From assembly GCA_012295225.1 (NCBI GenBank), contig WMKK01000008.1:620001-684000 (forward strand): 64,000 nt of DNA, read 5' to 3'. Positions 29,803 to 38,174 of this stretch are shown piece by piece (within the stretch, counting starts at the first letter, position 1; every line of letters begins with the position of its first letter). Source of the stretch: Ostreococcus mediterraneus (taxonomy: Eukaryota; Chlorophyta; Mamiellophyceae; Mamiellales; Bathycoccaceae). Below the pieces are notes generated by a model that did not search any database, was not told the origin of the DNA, and saw nothing but the letters and a program-made list of their open reading frames with translations. Made by a program: the position numbers and the translations under genes.

Positions 29803-31206
29803 ATGTCTGAAGGCAAGGAACATCTCTCCATCGTTATCTGCGGTCACGTCGATAGCGGTAAGTCGACCACGACTGGTCGCTTACTGTTTGAGCTCGGGGG
29901 TATCCCCGAGCGCGAACTCGAAAAGCTTCGCGCCGAAGCCGACGCGCTCGGTAAGTCTTCGTTCGCCTTTGCGTTCTATATGGATCGCCAAAAGGAAGAG
30001 CGTGAGCGTGGTGTGACCATTTCTTGTACCACCAAGGAGTTCTTCACGGACAAGTGGCACTACACCATTATCGACGCCCCGGGTCACCGCGATTTCATCA
30101 AGAATATGATTTCCGGCGCCGCCCAAGCCGACGTCGCGCTTCTCATGGTCCCGGCTGACGGTAACTTTACCGTTGCCATCCAAAAGGGTAACCACAAGGC
30201 TGGTGAAGTCCAAGGCCAAACGCGTCAGCACGCGCGTCTTCTCAACTTGCTCGGTGTCAAGCAATTGATCGTCGGTATCAACAAGATGGATTGCGACATG
30301 GCTGGCTACAAACAAGAACGTTACGAAGAAATTCGCAACGAAATGAAGAACATGTTGATCAAGGTTGGCTGGAAGAAGGACTACGTCGAGAAGTCCCTCC
30401 CGGTCCTCCCGATCTCCGGCTGGAACGGTGACAACTTGTTGTCCAAGTCTGCCAAGATGCCGTGGTGGAACGGCGTCGACTGCGAAGACTACATGGGCGC
30501 TGGTAAGAAGTTCCACATCGACTACTTGTTGAACGTTCTCAACGACATGGTTGACAAGCCCGACCGCAACACCGAAGCCGCCATGCGTCTCCCGATTTCT
30601 GGTGTCTACAAGATTAAGGGTGTCGGTGATGTCCTCGCCGGTCGCGTCGAGCAAGGTCTCGTCAAGCCGGGTGAAGATGTTGTCTTCCTCCCGACCCACA
30701 CCTCTTCCAACCCGTGCGGTGGTAAGGTTTTCACCGTCGAAATGCACCACAAGCGCGTCGAAGCCGCCGCTCCGGGTGATAACGTCGGTATGAACATCAA
30801 GGGTCTCGACAAGCTCAACATGCCGCGCACTGGTGACGTCATGATTTACAAGAAGGACACCTCCCTCGCCCCGTGCAAGCAATTCACCGCGCAAGTGCAA
30901 ACGCTCGACATTCCGGGTGAACTCAAGCCGGGTTACTCCCCGATTGGTTTCGTCCGCTGCGGTCGCTCCGCGTGCAAGGTCACCGCGCTCAACTTCAAGG
31001 TTGGCAAGGAAACCGGCGGTAAGAAGCTCGAGTCCCCGATGGCGTTGAAGTCCAACGAAGTCGCCGAAGTCGTCTTCGAACCGGTGCACCCGCTCGTCGT
31101 CGACTCCTTCAAGAAGTGTGAAGGTTTGTCCCGTATCGCCTTCTTGGACGGTAACACCGCGGTCATGCTCGGTAAGATCGTCGCGGTCGAATACAAGGCC
31201 ATCTAA
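29803..31206 (+). CDS. EFL: Elongation factor-like protein EFL (EF-1 alpha-related GTPase)
   Basis: 467 residues. GTPase motifs GHVDSGKST (P-loop), DAPGHRDFIKNM (G3) and NKMD (G4) are present; domains 2 and 3 follow. The sequence is EFL rather than canonical EF-1 alpha: FAFYMDRQKEERERGVTI replaces the EF-1 alpha AWVLDKLKAERERGITID region. EFL replaces EF-1 alpha in many green algae including Ostreococcus and delivers aminoacyl-tRNA to the ribosome. Codon use is strongly biased (GGT, CTC, AAG, GTC) against the window average, fitting very high expression. A long frame is open on the opposite strand but only as a by-product of this codon bias. Confidence 0.95.
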   Translation: MSEGKEHLSIVICGHVDSGKSTTTGRLLFELGGIPERELEKLRAEADALGKSSFAFAFYMDRQKEERERGVTISCTTKEFFTDKWHYTIIDAPGHRDFIKNMISGAAQADVALLMVPADGNFTVAIQKGNHKAGEVQGQTRQHARLLNLLGVKQLIVGINKMDCDMAGYKQERYEEIRNEMKNMLIKVGWKKDYVEKSLPVLPISGWNGDNLLSKSAKMPWWNGVDCEDYMGAGKKFHIDYLLNVLNDMVDKPDRNTEAAMRLPISGVYKIKGVGDVLAGRVEQGLVKPGEDVVFLPTHTSSNPCGGKVFTVEMHHKRVEAAAPGDNVGMNIKGLDKLNMPRTGDVMIYKKDTSLAPCKQFTAQVQTLDIPGELKPGYSPIGFVRCGRSACKVTALNFKVGKETGGKKLESPMALKSNEVAEVVFEPVHPLVVDSFKKCEGLSRIAFLDGNTAVMLGKIVAVEYKAI

Positions 31207-31874
31207 ATGTGTCCGTCGCGCGCGCGTTTTCGCGCTCGGCCGCGCGCGCGCGCGTCGCGCTTCGCGTGCCATCGAACGGACGATCCCGGCGTCTTCCGCC
31301 AGTCAACCATTCGAGTCACCCGTCGCATTCTCGCGCGCTGCGTCGTTCCATGCGCGTCACGCGCGCCTCGTACTCTTCGCTAGATCCTTTATTGATACGC
31401 ACGCACCATGTGTCCGACCGACCGAATCCACGCCACGTCACCCCGACGCGACCCTTCGCGCCGTGCCTTCACATCACACCGCCCGCCGCCGACGCCCGCC
31501 GCCGACGCCCGCCGCGCACACCACACGCACACGCGCGTACGCATCCTTCGCGCACGCTCACGCACACACATCGCACCACCCGACGTCGATTCGTCCGGTG
31601 AACGCCTCCGATCGCACCGTCCGATCAGCACGCTCGCGCCGCATCCTTCGCGCGCGTCCACACGAGGTCACCGCGCACGCACCGCGCGACCGCCTGCGTC
31701 GTCGTCCGTTCGCACGAACGTCGAGCATAGTTTTTGATTGATTCGCACGTCAGTCACGCACACGCCGTAGAATCCATCTACGAGTGCGCGGGTTCGGAGA
31801 TCGCACGCGCTCCACCGCACGAGAACGTACACAGCCGAAGGGCGCCGAGGACCCGCACGAGGGAGACGACCGAG
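31207..31874. other. 668-base EFL 3' flank and AdoMet decarboxylase promoter/leader
   Basis: GC-rich, strongly C-biased on the plus strand in its middle, with a short tandem CGCCGACGCC repeat at about 31486-31517. No ATG lies in the 130 bases before the conserved upstream ORF. No coding gene was recognised. Confidence 0.5.
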
Positions 31875-32129
31875 ATGGATCTCGAGGACGGCAGTAGTGG
31901 CCATATAGAGTTTAAGGATAACGAATACGGATTTATTGCCGACCTGCGACCGGACGGGGCGGTGAAGTACGCGTCGAGCGACTACCAAGATGTGCGTATA
32001 GAGATGCGATGCGCTAGGGCCTGGGGGTGATTGATGCGCGACGCGATTGGACGCGATGAGATGAGCGCGAATCGTTGACTGACGGGGAGTGTGTTTTTAT
32101 GTATACAGTGCGCGCGGCATCCACGCTGA
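31875..32129 (+). CDS. Conserved peptide upstream ORF (CPuORF) of AdoMet decarboxylase
   Basis: Two exons, 31875-31991 and 32109-32129, encode a 45-residue peptide upstream of the decarboxylase. It contains NEYGFIADLRPDGAVKY and ends SSDYQDCARHPR. Plant AdoMet decarboxylase leaders encode a peptide containing LGYSIEDVRPHGGIKKF and ending AAYSNC(V/A)RKPS; the order, spacing and C-terminus agree. The final CARHPR appears only after removal of a 117-base intron (donor GTGCGT, ACTGAC at 32078-32083, acceptor TACAG); unspliced, the frame reads into an unrelated tail. In plants this peptide stalls ribosomes when polyamines are high. The plant tiny uORF that overlaps its start is absent here. Confidence 0.85.
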
Positions 32130-32204
32130 CATCGCTAATCAGAAGCAGCATCACCGAGCGTGAGCAATAAATAAAAGAAACAGATTAAAAAGAACGCGCG
32201 CGCG

Positions 32205-33434
32205 ATGGATGCGACGCGAGAAATCTTTGGCGACGCAGCCATGAATGGCGCGCCCGAAGACATTTACCCAGCTCCTCACTTTGAGGGTGCTGAAAAGCGC
32301 ATCGAGATTGATTTTCACTTGAACGATAGCAATCCTGCGGGTTTGCGGGCGTTGTCTCGCGCGCAACTCGACGAGTGCATGACGGCGGCGCAGTGCGAAA
32401 TCGTCTCTGTGCGACGCAACGCAAAGTTTGACGCCTACGTCTTGTCTGAGTCGTCTTTGTTCATCTTGCCGACGAAGTTGGTTCTCAAGACGTGCGGGAC
32501 GACGCATCTCCTCGCGGGCGTGCCAAATATTCTCAAGCACGCCGCGTCTGTGGGCATGGAGCCGCGTCGCGTCAAGTTTACGCGCTCTTCGTTTGACAAG
32601 CCAGAGTTGCAACCCAAATTGCACGCGTCTTTCGATGACGAAACTGAGTTTTTGGAGCAATACTTTGGCAGCCTCGGCAATGGTGGTTCCGCTTACATCT
32701 TAGGCTCCAAGCTCAAGGGTGTGCAGTGGCACGTGTACGTTTCTGGAGACGCGTGCCCGGTGCAAGACGCCGCGCCCAAAGCGTCGCTCGAGGTGTGCAT
32801 GACGCAACTCAGCCGAGCGCACTGCGAAGAACACTTTTACCGCACCGAGAAGTTTGTGAGCAGCGCTCAAACGACCACGGACAGCGGTATTCGTTCAATC
32901 TTCGAAGACTTTGACATTGACGACTATGTCTTTGAGCCGTGTGGATACTCCATGAATGCCTTGTGCGACGAAGAGTTTTCGACGATTCACATCACCCCCG
33001 AAGATGGCTTCTCCTACGCCTCGTGCGAGCTCTCCAACGTCAACGTCAACAATCTCGACGCCTTTGCCTACGTGCGTAAGGTTGCGTCCGTTTTCAAGCC
33101 TGGAAAGATGGTGTTTGCCATTTCCATCGATGGCTTGAACGCTGCCGAGGTGAGCAACGAAGTGCTCGCGCATGGGTGCTTTGTGCCCGGGTACGCGCGC
33201 GTGCAATCGACGCGTCAAGAATTTGACGTCGAAGGTTGCGTCGCGTACTACACCTACGTGCGTAACAACCGTTGGCAGCCGTCGATGAGTGTGCCGGACA
33301 TGTCCGCAATGACGCTCAAGTCTTCGCACTCGTTCTCGTTCAACGGCTTGAAGAGTGACCGCCCCGTCACCCCGCAGTTGGTCATGGATTTCCCGTGCTC
33401 CAACTCTGAAGAAAGCTCGGATGGGGACAACTAA
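32205..33434 (+). CDS. SAMDC: S-adenosylmethionine decarboxylase proenzyme
   Basis: 409 residues. The self-cleavage site YVLSESS lies at residues 78-84, with cleavage expected between Glu82 and Ser83, which becomes the pyruvoyl group; the conserved active-site Cys is in LKTCGTT (Cys97). Further family segments are FTRSSFDKPELQ, YSMNAL and EDGFSYAS. The enzyme makes decarboxylated AdoMet, the aminopropyl donor for spermidine and spermine. Translation is probably controlled by the spliced upstream ORF ending 75 bases before this ATG. The C-terminal tail is Ser/Glu/Asp-rich. Its 3' end faces the DIS3L2-like gene. Confidence 0.95.
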   Translation: MDATREIFGDAAMNGAPEDIYPAPHFEGAEKRIEIDFHLNDSNPAGLRALSRAQLDECMTAAQCEIVSVRRNAKFDAYVLSESSLFILPTKLVLKTCGTTHLLAGVPNILKHAASVGMEPRRVKFTRSSFDKPELQPKLHASFDDETEFLEQYFGSLGNGGSAYILGSKLKGVQWHVYVSGDACPVQDAAPKASLEVCMTQLSRAHCEEHFYRTEKFVSSAQTTTDSGIRSIFEDFDIDDYVFEPCGYSMNALCDEEFSTIHITPEDGFSYASCELSNVNVNNLDAFAYVRKVASVFKPGKMVFAISIDGLNAAEVSNEVLAHGCFVPGYARVQSTRQEFDVEGCVAYYTYVRNNRWQPSMSVPDMSAMTLKSSHSFSFNGLKSDRPVTPQLVMDFPCSNSEESSDGDN

Positions 33435-33764
33435 TCATCCCCAGCACCGAGCACGTGTGAAATGACCCATCCTGATTCCGATGGGTTGGAATTACGAGAC
33501 CGCTGCCTGCATGCGAAGTTTGGAATATCCCGAGTCGAGCGGCGTACACGGCACGTAGAGCTGCGTTTTGAAGACGCGGCGCGTGCTCGCTCCTCGCGGC
33601 GCATTCAGGAGGTTTAGAGCGGATTCCGACGCCCCACAGCGCGCTGTGGGGCTTGCTTAATACTAAAACTTAATACTGAATTTTTGAATCGTTTTGTCAC
33701 ATCAACAAATACATTTTCATCTACTACTGTACCGTACAACAACAATGCCTACTCTCTTCACACA
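33435..33764. other. 330-base convergent gap with two perfect inverted repeats
   Basis: Shortly after the decarboxylase stop there is a hairpin with 7-bp arms (ACCCATC/GATGGGT, 33465-33486). At 33631-33652 lies a perfect 22-bp palindrome (GCCCCACAGC plus GC plus its complement). Between them the sequence is GC-rich, after them AT-rich (AATTTTTGA at about 33678). It could be 3' untranslated sequence of either gene or a structured RNA; no known RNA family was recognised. Confidence 0.5.
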
Positions 33765-36447
33765 TCAACGCCGTTTCGCCTCGACGTTCGCCGGCGTCTT
33801 GACGAGCAAGTGCCCGTGAATCTCATACTTCACCCGTGACTCTCTCTGCACGCACAAAATCACTTGCACGCTATCCATCACCTGTAACGTGATCGGCAAC
33901 TCGAGCAATTTGCGTTCAATCGTATCATACACTTCATCAATCGCGCGTTCTTGCGCTTCGCTCGTATTCAAGCACCGCCCGCGCAATCCTCGCGAATGTT
34001 TCGTCGCGCTCTTGTACGCGGCGCGATCGAGCTCGGACAAACGATCAATCACTCGCATCGCCTCTACGGCCTCCTCGCGCAACTTGATCGATATCTCCAC
34101 CGCCGTCGAATGCGATTTGCCCTTTACCGCGCCGATTTGACGCGCGCAGACGTGCCGCTGTTTGTCGAGGTGAATTTTAATCTCAAAGCCGAATTCGGGG
34201 ACGTAGGCGACGAGGTACGACGCGCCGACTTGACGAACCAACGCCGTGGTGATGACGACGTGGCGTTCCAAATACTTGCACAAAAACATGTGTTGACTGC
34301 GTTCTTGCGCGTACTTTGCGGCGAGCTTACGGGAATTACAATGTTCAGCCACCTCACCGCACGCCTCGGTGGAGAGCAGTCGAAAGCGTTCGTCGACGTC
34401 GTCGACGTCTTCGTACTCCATCGCCGCTGCGAGCAATCGATGGACGACAATATCCGGATATCGTCGTATGGGTGACGTAAAGTGCGTGTAATACGGCACC
34501 GCCAGCGCGTAATGCGCCCACTCGTCTTCCTTCGCGTCCCCGGTGCAAAAGTACTTGGCGAGCTGCATCGGCTTGGTCGCCAATAATTGCACTAAATCAA
34601 ACATGTCCTTATCCGTCTCCGCAATCGCACGCAAGCTGTCGTGTAACTTTTTCGACGAAGACGTATCCACCGCGATACCGTGCGCGCTCGCAAAGGCATC
34701 GAGCTCGGCGAGCTTGCGTTCGCTCGGCGGTGCGTGTCGACGGAGCATCGAACGAGCGGGAAACGCGCGAGAGACGCGTTCGGCGACGGTGACGTTGGCC
34801 AGGAGCATGTATTCCTCAACCAATCGATTGCTGTCACGGATGACGTAGGGCGCCGCAGATGTGGGCGTGAGGTCGTCATCGAGCTCGAAGGATACTTTTG
34901 GTTGATCGAGACGCACGGCGCCTCGGTCGAAGCGTCTCTGGCGCAAGCCGCGCGCGGCGGCGTCGAGCAGCCGAATGGCGCGGATGACGTCTTCGGCGGT
35001 GTGCTTGCCCGATATTTCAACGTCATCGAGCGCGGCGATGGCGCGAGCGGTGTCATCGCCAGCGTCGATGACGTCCTGAACGTGCCCGTATGCGAGCTTG
35101 GCGGCGCTCTTGATCACACCGCGTGTGAATGATGATGATTTGACGACGCCGTCAGGCGTCATCGTCCATTCGACGCTAAACGTCAAGCGCTCCACGCCTG
35201 GATTTAACGAGCACAGATTCTCACACAGCAACCGCGGAAGCATGGGGAAGATCGTATGCACTAAGTACGTGGTTGTACCGCGTAGTTTGGCTTCGTCGTC
35301 GAGCGCTGTATGCGGGGCTACGAAATACGATACGTCGGCGATGTGAACGCCGACGCGGAGCGCGCCGCTCGGCTCAACCTCGACGTGCAAGGCGTCGTCC
35401 AAATCTCGCGCCGTCGGCGGGTCAATACTAAACACCAGCTTGTCTCTAAAGTCCATGCGTTTCACGAGCTCATCATCAGGAATTTTCCAAAGTTCATTCG
35501 GTTTCACGTCTGGTAAACACGCGCGAGCGGCGTCGCTAAACGGAGCGTCGCAAATACCGTGTTCTTCGACGATGACTTTAGTCATCGTATCCACATCTCC
35601 AATCGTCCCGTGACCGATAACGTCGACTATATCGACAATCGGACACGACTCGCCCACGCCCCATTTGCGAATCTTCGCACACACGAACAAATCACCGATG
35701 ACGTCCGCGATGGCGCCTTCGCCGCCGCGCTCGAGCGCGTCGTCGCACGCCTTTAAAATCGTCCTCGGCACCGAAAACGCCGATACGTGCGATTTAGGCA
35801 AATGCGCATCCACGGGCACGAACGCAAACATCGGTAGGCGCACACCACCACCATCATCTTTGATGCTCCGTACCTCTAAATGCCCAACCATGCGCTCACG
35901 TTTCGGCGAAGGCGTGAGCACGCCGACGACGATGCCCGTCGGTTGCGAAAGCGTCTCGCCGTCTCGGCACGACGCGGCCAACGCATCGACTGAACGCCCA
36001 GATGGCGCCGGTTCGTCGACGTCAGCATCGGATAGTATGTTTGCGACGTCGTCGGCGGTGCGTGCGCTGTCGGTGCGGTCCCAGTCGCGCGCGTCGTCGA
36101 TGAGCACGGCGACGACGTCCCCGTGCACGCCGCGGCTCTGTCGAGCAAACCCATCAATTTTAACGTCGATAGGGAGCCCCGGCACGCGCACGAACGCCTC
36201 ATGGCGGTGGTATTCATTCACCGCAAACTCTCCGGCGTGGAGCACGCCGCGCTGTGTGCGAGAAGGCGCGCGGTCAGTGCGTCGTTGGCGGTGAAATGCG
36301 CGCTGTCGTGGGCGGGCGTTGGCTCGCGGTTTCGTATTCGGGCGCGTGAATGCGACGGTGACGTACGTCTAGACCGCGCGCGATGTGTTCTGGGGACCAG
36401 TGTTTGACGTGCGCGCGCGCGTCGCGTGCGTCGCGTCGTCGAGGCAT
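33765..36447 (-). CDS. DIS3L2/SOV-like RNB-domain 3'-5' exoribonuclease
   Basis: Two exons, 36367-36447 and 33765-36251, 855 residues. Exon 1 begins MPRRRDARD and supplies HWSPEHIARGLD; exon 2 continues RGVLHAGEFAVNEYHRHEAFVRVPG, together the start of the cold-shock region typical of DIS3-family proteins. The RNB core has SIDPPTARDLDDALHVE with the metal-binding Asp residues, RGTTTYL, FPMLPRLLCENLCSLNPG, and HFTSPIRRYPDIVVHRLL; an S1-like C-terminus follows. There is no PIN domain, which argues for DIS3L2/SOV over exosome DIS3. It would degrade cytoplasmic, often uridylated, RNA. The 115-base intron has ACTGAC and ends ACACAG. Confidence 0.88.
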
Positions 36448-36671
36448 GCGTCGTCGACGACGACGACGGCGGCGAGGCGCGGTGTGGCGACGAATGTTTC
36501 GGCAAATGTATTTTTTTACAACCTTTGTGTGCGTGTGAATGGCGTGTGAAACTACGCAGTGATGGCACGCAATCGTGCGTGTGTATTTCAGACACGCATT
36601 TGGCGTCTACTGGCGCGAAAGCGCGTCGTTGAATTGATTTGTCATCGCAAATGTCGTCAACGTTTAATGAA

Positions 36672-37559
36672 TCACAACGCCAAACTCGCTTTATTCTTCT
36701 TCTGTAGTGATCTCTGATGCGACATACACGTGCGGCACATCCACGCGCCATTCGTATCTTTACGCCACTCCGGCGGACCGCTACTTTCGCTTCCACACGT
36801 ATGACAACGAACGCTCGGGTCGTCGTTCATCGCCTGCAAACGCGCCGTTTTGTAACACTTATCGCAGCAATGCCCGCCATCCTTATGCTTTCTCCACCCG
36901 CCCGTCTTCAACTTGTCCGTCTTACACATGACACAAAACACATCCGGATCATCGTTTAACCGGTCGCGCCGTTCAACAGTGTGACACGCCTTGCATATCC
37001 GATCTCCGGCTATACTTCCTCGTTGCGACCGGTACCAATAATCAAACGCGCTCCCGGGCGTCGCCTTGGAACAATTCGCACACTTCGCCGAACCATTGAG
37101 CCCCTTTTCCGGATTCTTCAGATCCCGCGCGCGCTTCTCAGTCATGTAACAATTCTGACACACCTTCAACCCCTTCGTCGCCTCCGCGTGCGACTTATGC
37201 CAATATCCCGTCGTGCGCTCGGCGCCGCACGTCGGATTCGCGCACGGCCCATTCTTAATCTTGCCCGACTTGCTGTCTTCGTAATACTCCTTTTGATAAC
37301 ACGCCGAGCAAATCGCGCCATCGTCGGGATCAATCTTACACGCGTGTCCCGAACGTTTCCGCTTCGCAGACGTCGACGACGGACCGCCGTCGGTGTCCCC
37401 ATCGATGCCCGACGATGCGGGCGCATCGAACGCGCGCGAGCACCGTCCACAGTGCGTGTGCGCGCCCTGCGCTCGCGTCGGCACGTCGGGGTGGCGCGAG
37501 AGCGATCCCGCGGGCGCCGTCTTCGCCACCGCGGGCGCGGCGACGGGCTTGCGCGGCAT
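36672..37559 (-). CDS. Protein with tandem GATA-like CxxC zinc fingers
   Basis: 295 residues. From about residue 110 at least four units follow the pattern CxxC (or C-x4-C), about 17-20 residues with a central W/Y (GYWHKS, DYWYRS, GGWRKH, PEWRKD), then CxxC plus a basic tail (CQNCYMTEKRAR, CKACHTVERRDR, CDKCYKTARLQ, CRTCMSHQRSL), which is the layout of GATA-type fingers. A further N-terminal unit (CGRCSRAF ... CSACYQ) is longer and less regular. The first 60 residues are Pro/Ala/Arg-rich. A DNA-binding or chromatin role is inferred. Start: first ATG; the frame is open further upstream without one. Its promoter is shared with the ABC transporter and holds repeated CCAAT/E2F-like sites. Confidence 0.78.
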   Translation of the reverse strand: MPRKPVAAPAVAKTAPAGSLSRHPDVPTRAQGAHTHCGRCSRAFDAPASSGIDGDTDGGPSSTSAKRKRSGHACKIDPDDGAICSACYQKEYYEDSKSGKIKNGPCANPTCGAERTTGYWHKSHAEATKGLKVCQNCYMTEKRARDLKNPEKGLNGSAKCANCSKATPGSAFDYWYRSQRGSIAGDRICKACHTVERRDRLNDDPDVFCVMCKTDKLKTGGWRKHKDGGHCCDKCYKTARLQAMNDDPSVRCHTCGSESSGPPEWRKDTNGAWMCRTCMSHQRSLQKKNKASLAL

Positions 37560-37653
37560 CGGTCGTCGAGCGGGCGATGGAATGCGGATGGAATTTCGTG
37601 TCGTTGGGCGCGGGACGCCACCAGGTGACGCCACCAGAACCCAGAGTCACGCG

Positions 37654-37673
37654 TTGACCAATCGTGACCAGGG
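37654..37673 (+). promoter_or_regulatory. CCAAT-centred motif, copy 1 of array
   Basis: TTGACCAATCGTGACCAGGG. Same 20-mer, with small changes, at 37729-37748 and 37805-37824 in this array, at 23155 (VPS35L/LON promoter) and on the minus strand at 59498-59517. The core CCAAT fits an NF-Y site; the flanking conservation goes well beyond it. Confidence 0.65.
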
Positions 37674-37690
37674 AACATGCGAGTGATACA

Positions 37691-37700
37691 TTTTTGGCGC
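37691..37700 (+). promoter_or_regulatory. E2F-like sites (three copies at 76-bp spacing)
   Basis: TTTTTGGCGC matches the E2F/DP consensus TTTSSCGC. Identical copies occur at 37767-37776 and 37843-37852, each 38 or fewer bases from a CCAAT motif. Suggests cell-cycle-linked expression of one or both divergent genes; not tested. Confidence 0.5.
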
Positions 37701-37894
37701 GTGACGCCACCAGACCGTGTGGGGTACATCGACCAATCGTGACCAGGAAACTCGTCAATGTTTACATTTTTGGCGCGTGACGCCACCAGACCGTGTGGGG
37801 TACATCGACCAATCGTGACCAGGGAACTCGTCAATGTTTACATTTTTGGCGCGCGGACCGACGCGGATGGGTGCGCGCCGCGCGCCAGTGCGCC

Positions 37895-38128
37895 ATGCGC
37901 GGCGTCGAGCGCGCGATGCGCCGCGCGCGGTCGATGGTCGCGCGTCGCGCGTCGTCGTCGGCGTCGTCGTCGTCGTCGTCGGCGGTCGGTGGTGGTGGTG
38001 GTGCGGGTGCGTCTCGCGCGCGGACGGTGCGCGAGGGCGCGAGGATGATGTCTGCGCCGTCGGTGCGACCTCGCGCGGGGCCGTCGTCGTCGGCGGCGGC
38101 GTGGGAGACGGCGCGTAGGCGATCGTTT

Positions 38129-38174
<46 letters not shown>

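Larger units (their letters stand above)
37615..37853. repeat. 76-bp tandem repeat in a divergent promoter
   Basis: Two nearly identical 76-bp units (37691-37766 and 37767-37842; one mismatch) are preceded by a diverged unit (from about 37615) and followed by the start of a further unit (37843-37853). Each unit has an E2F-like TTTTTGGCGC and a CCAAT-centred 20-mer. The array lies between the divergent starts of the GATA-like protein (37559) and the ABC transporter (37895). Confidence 0.92.

Noticed and set aside
29881-31272. 463-codon open frame antisense to EFL
   Set aside because: A by-product of the strong C/G third-position bias of the EFL gene; no family features and full overlap with a certain gene.
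31740-31874. Plant-type tiny uORF overlapping the AdoMet decarboxylase CPuORF
   Set aside because: No ATG occurs in this stretch and no TGATG overlap at the CPuORF start.
37615-37853. CRISPR-like array
   Set aside because: Units are directly adjoining 76-bp tandem repeats without variable spacers, in a eukaryotic promoter.
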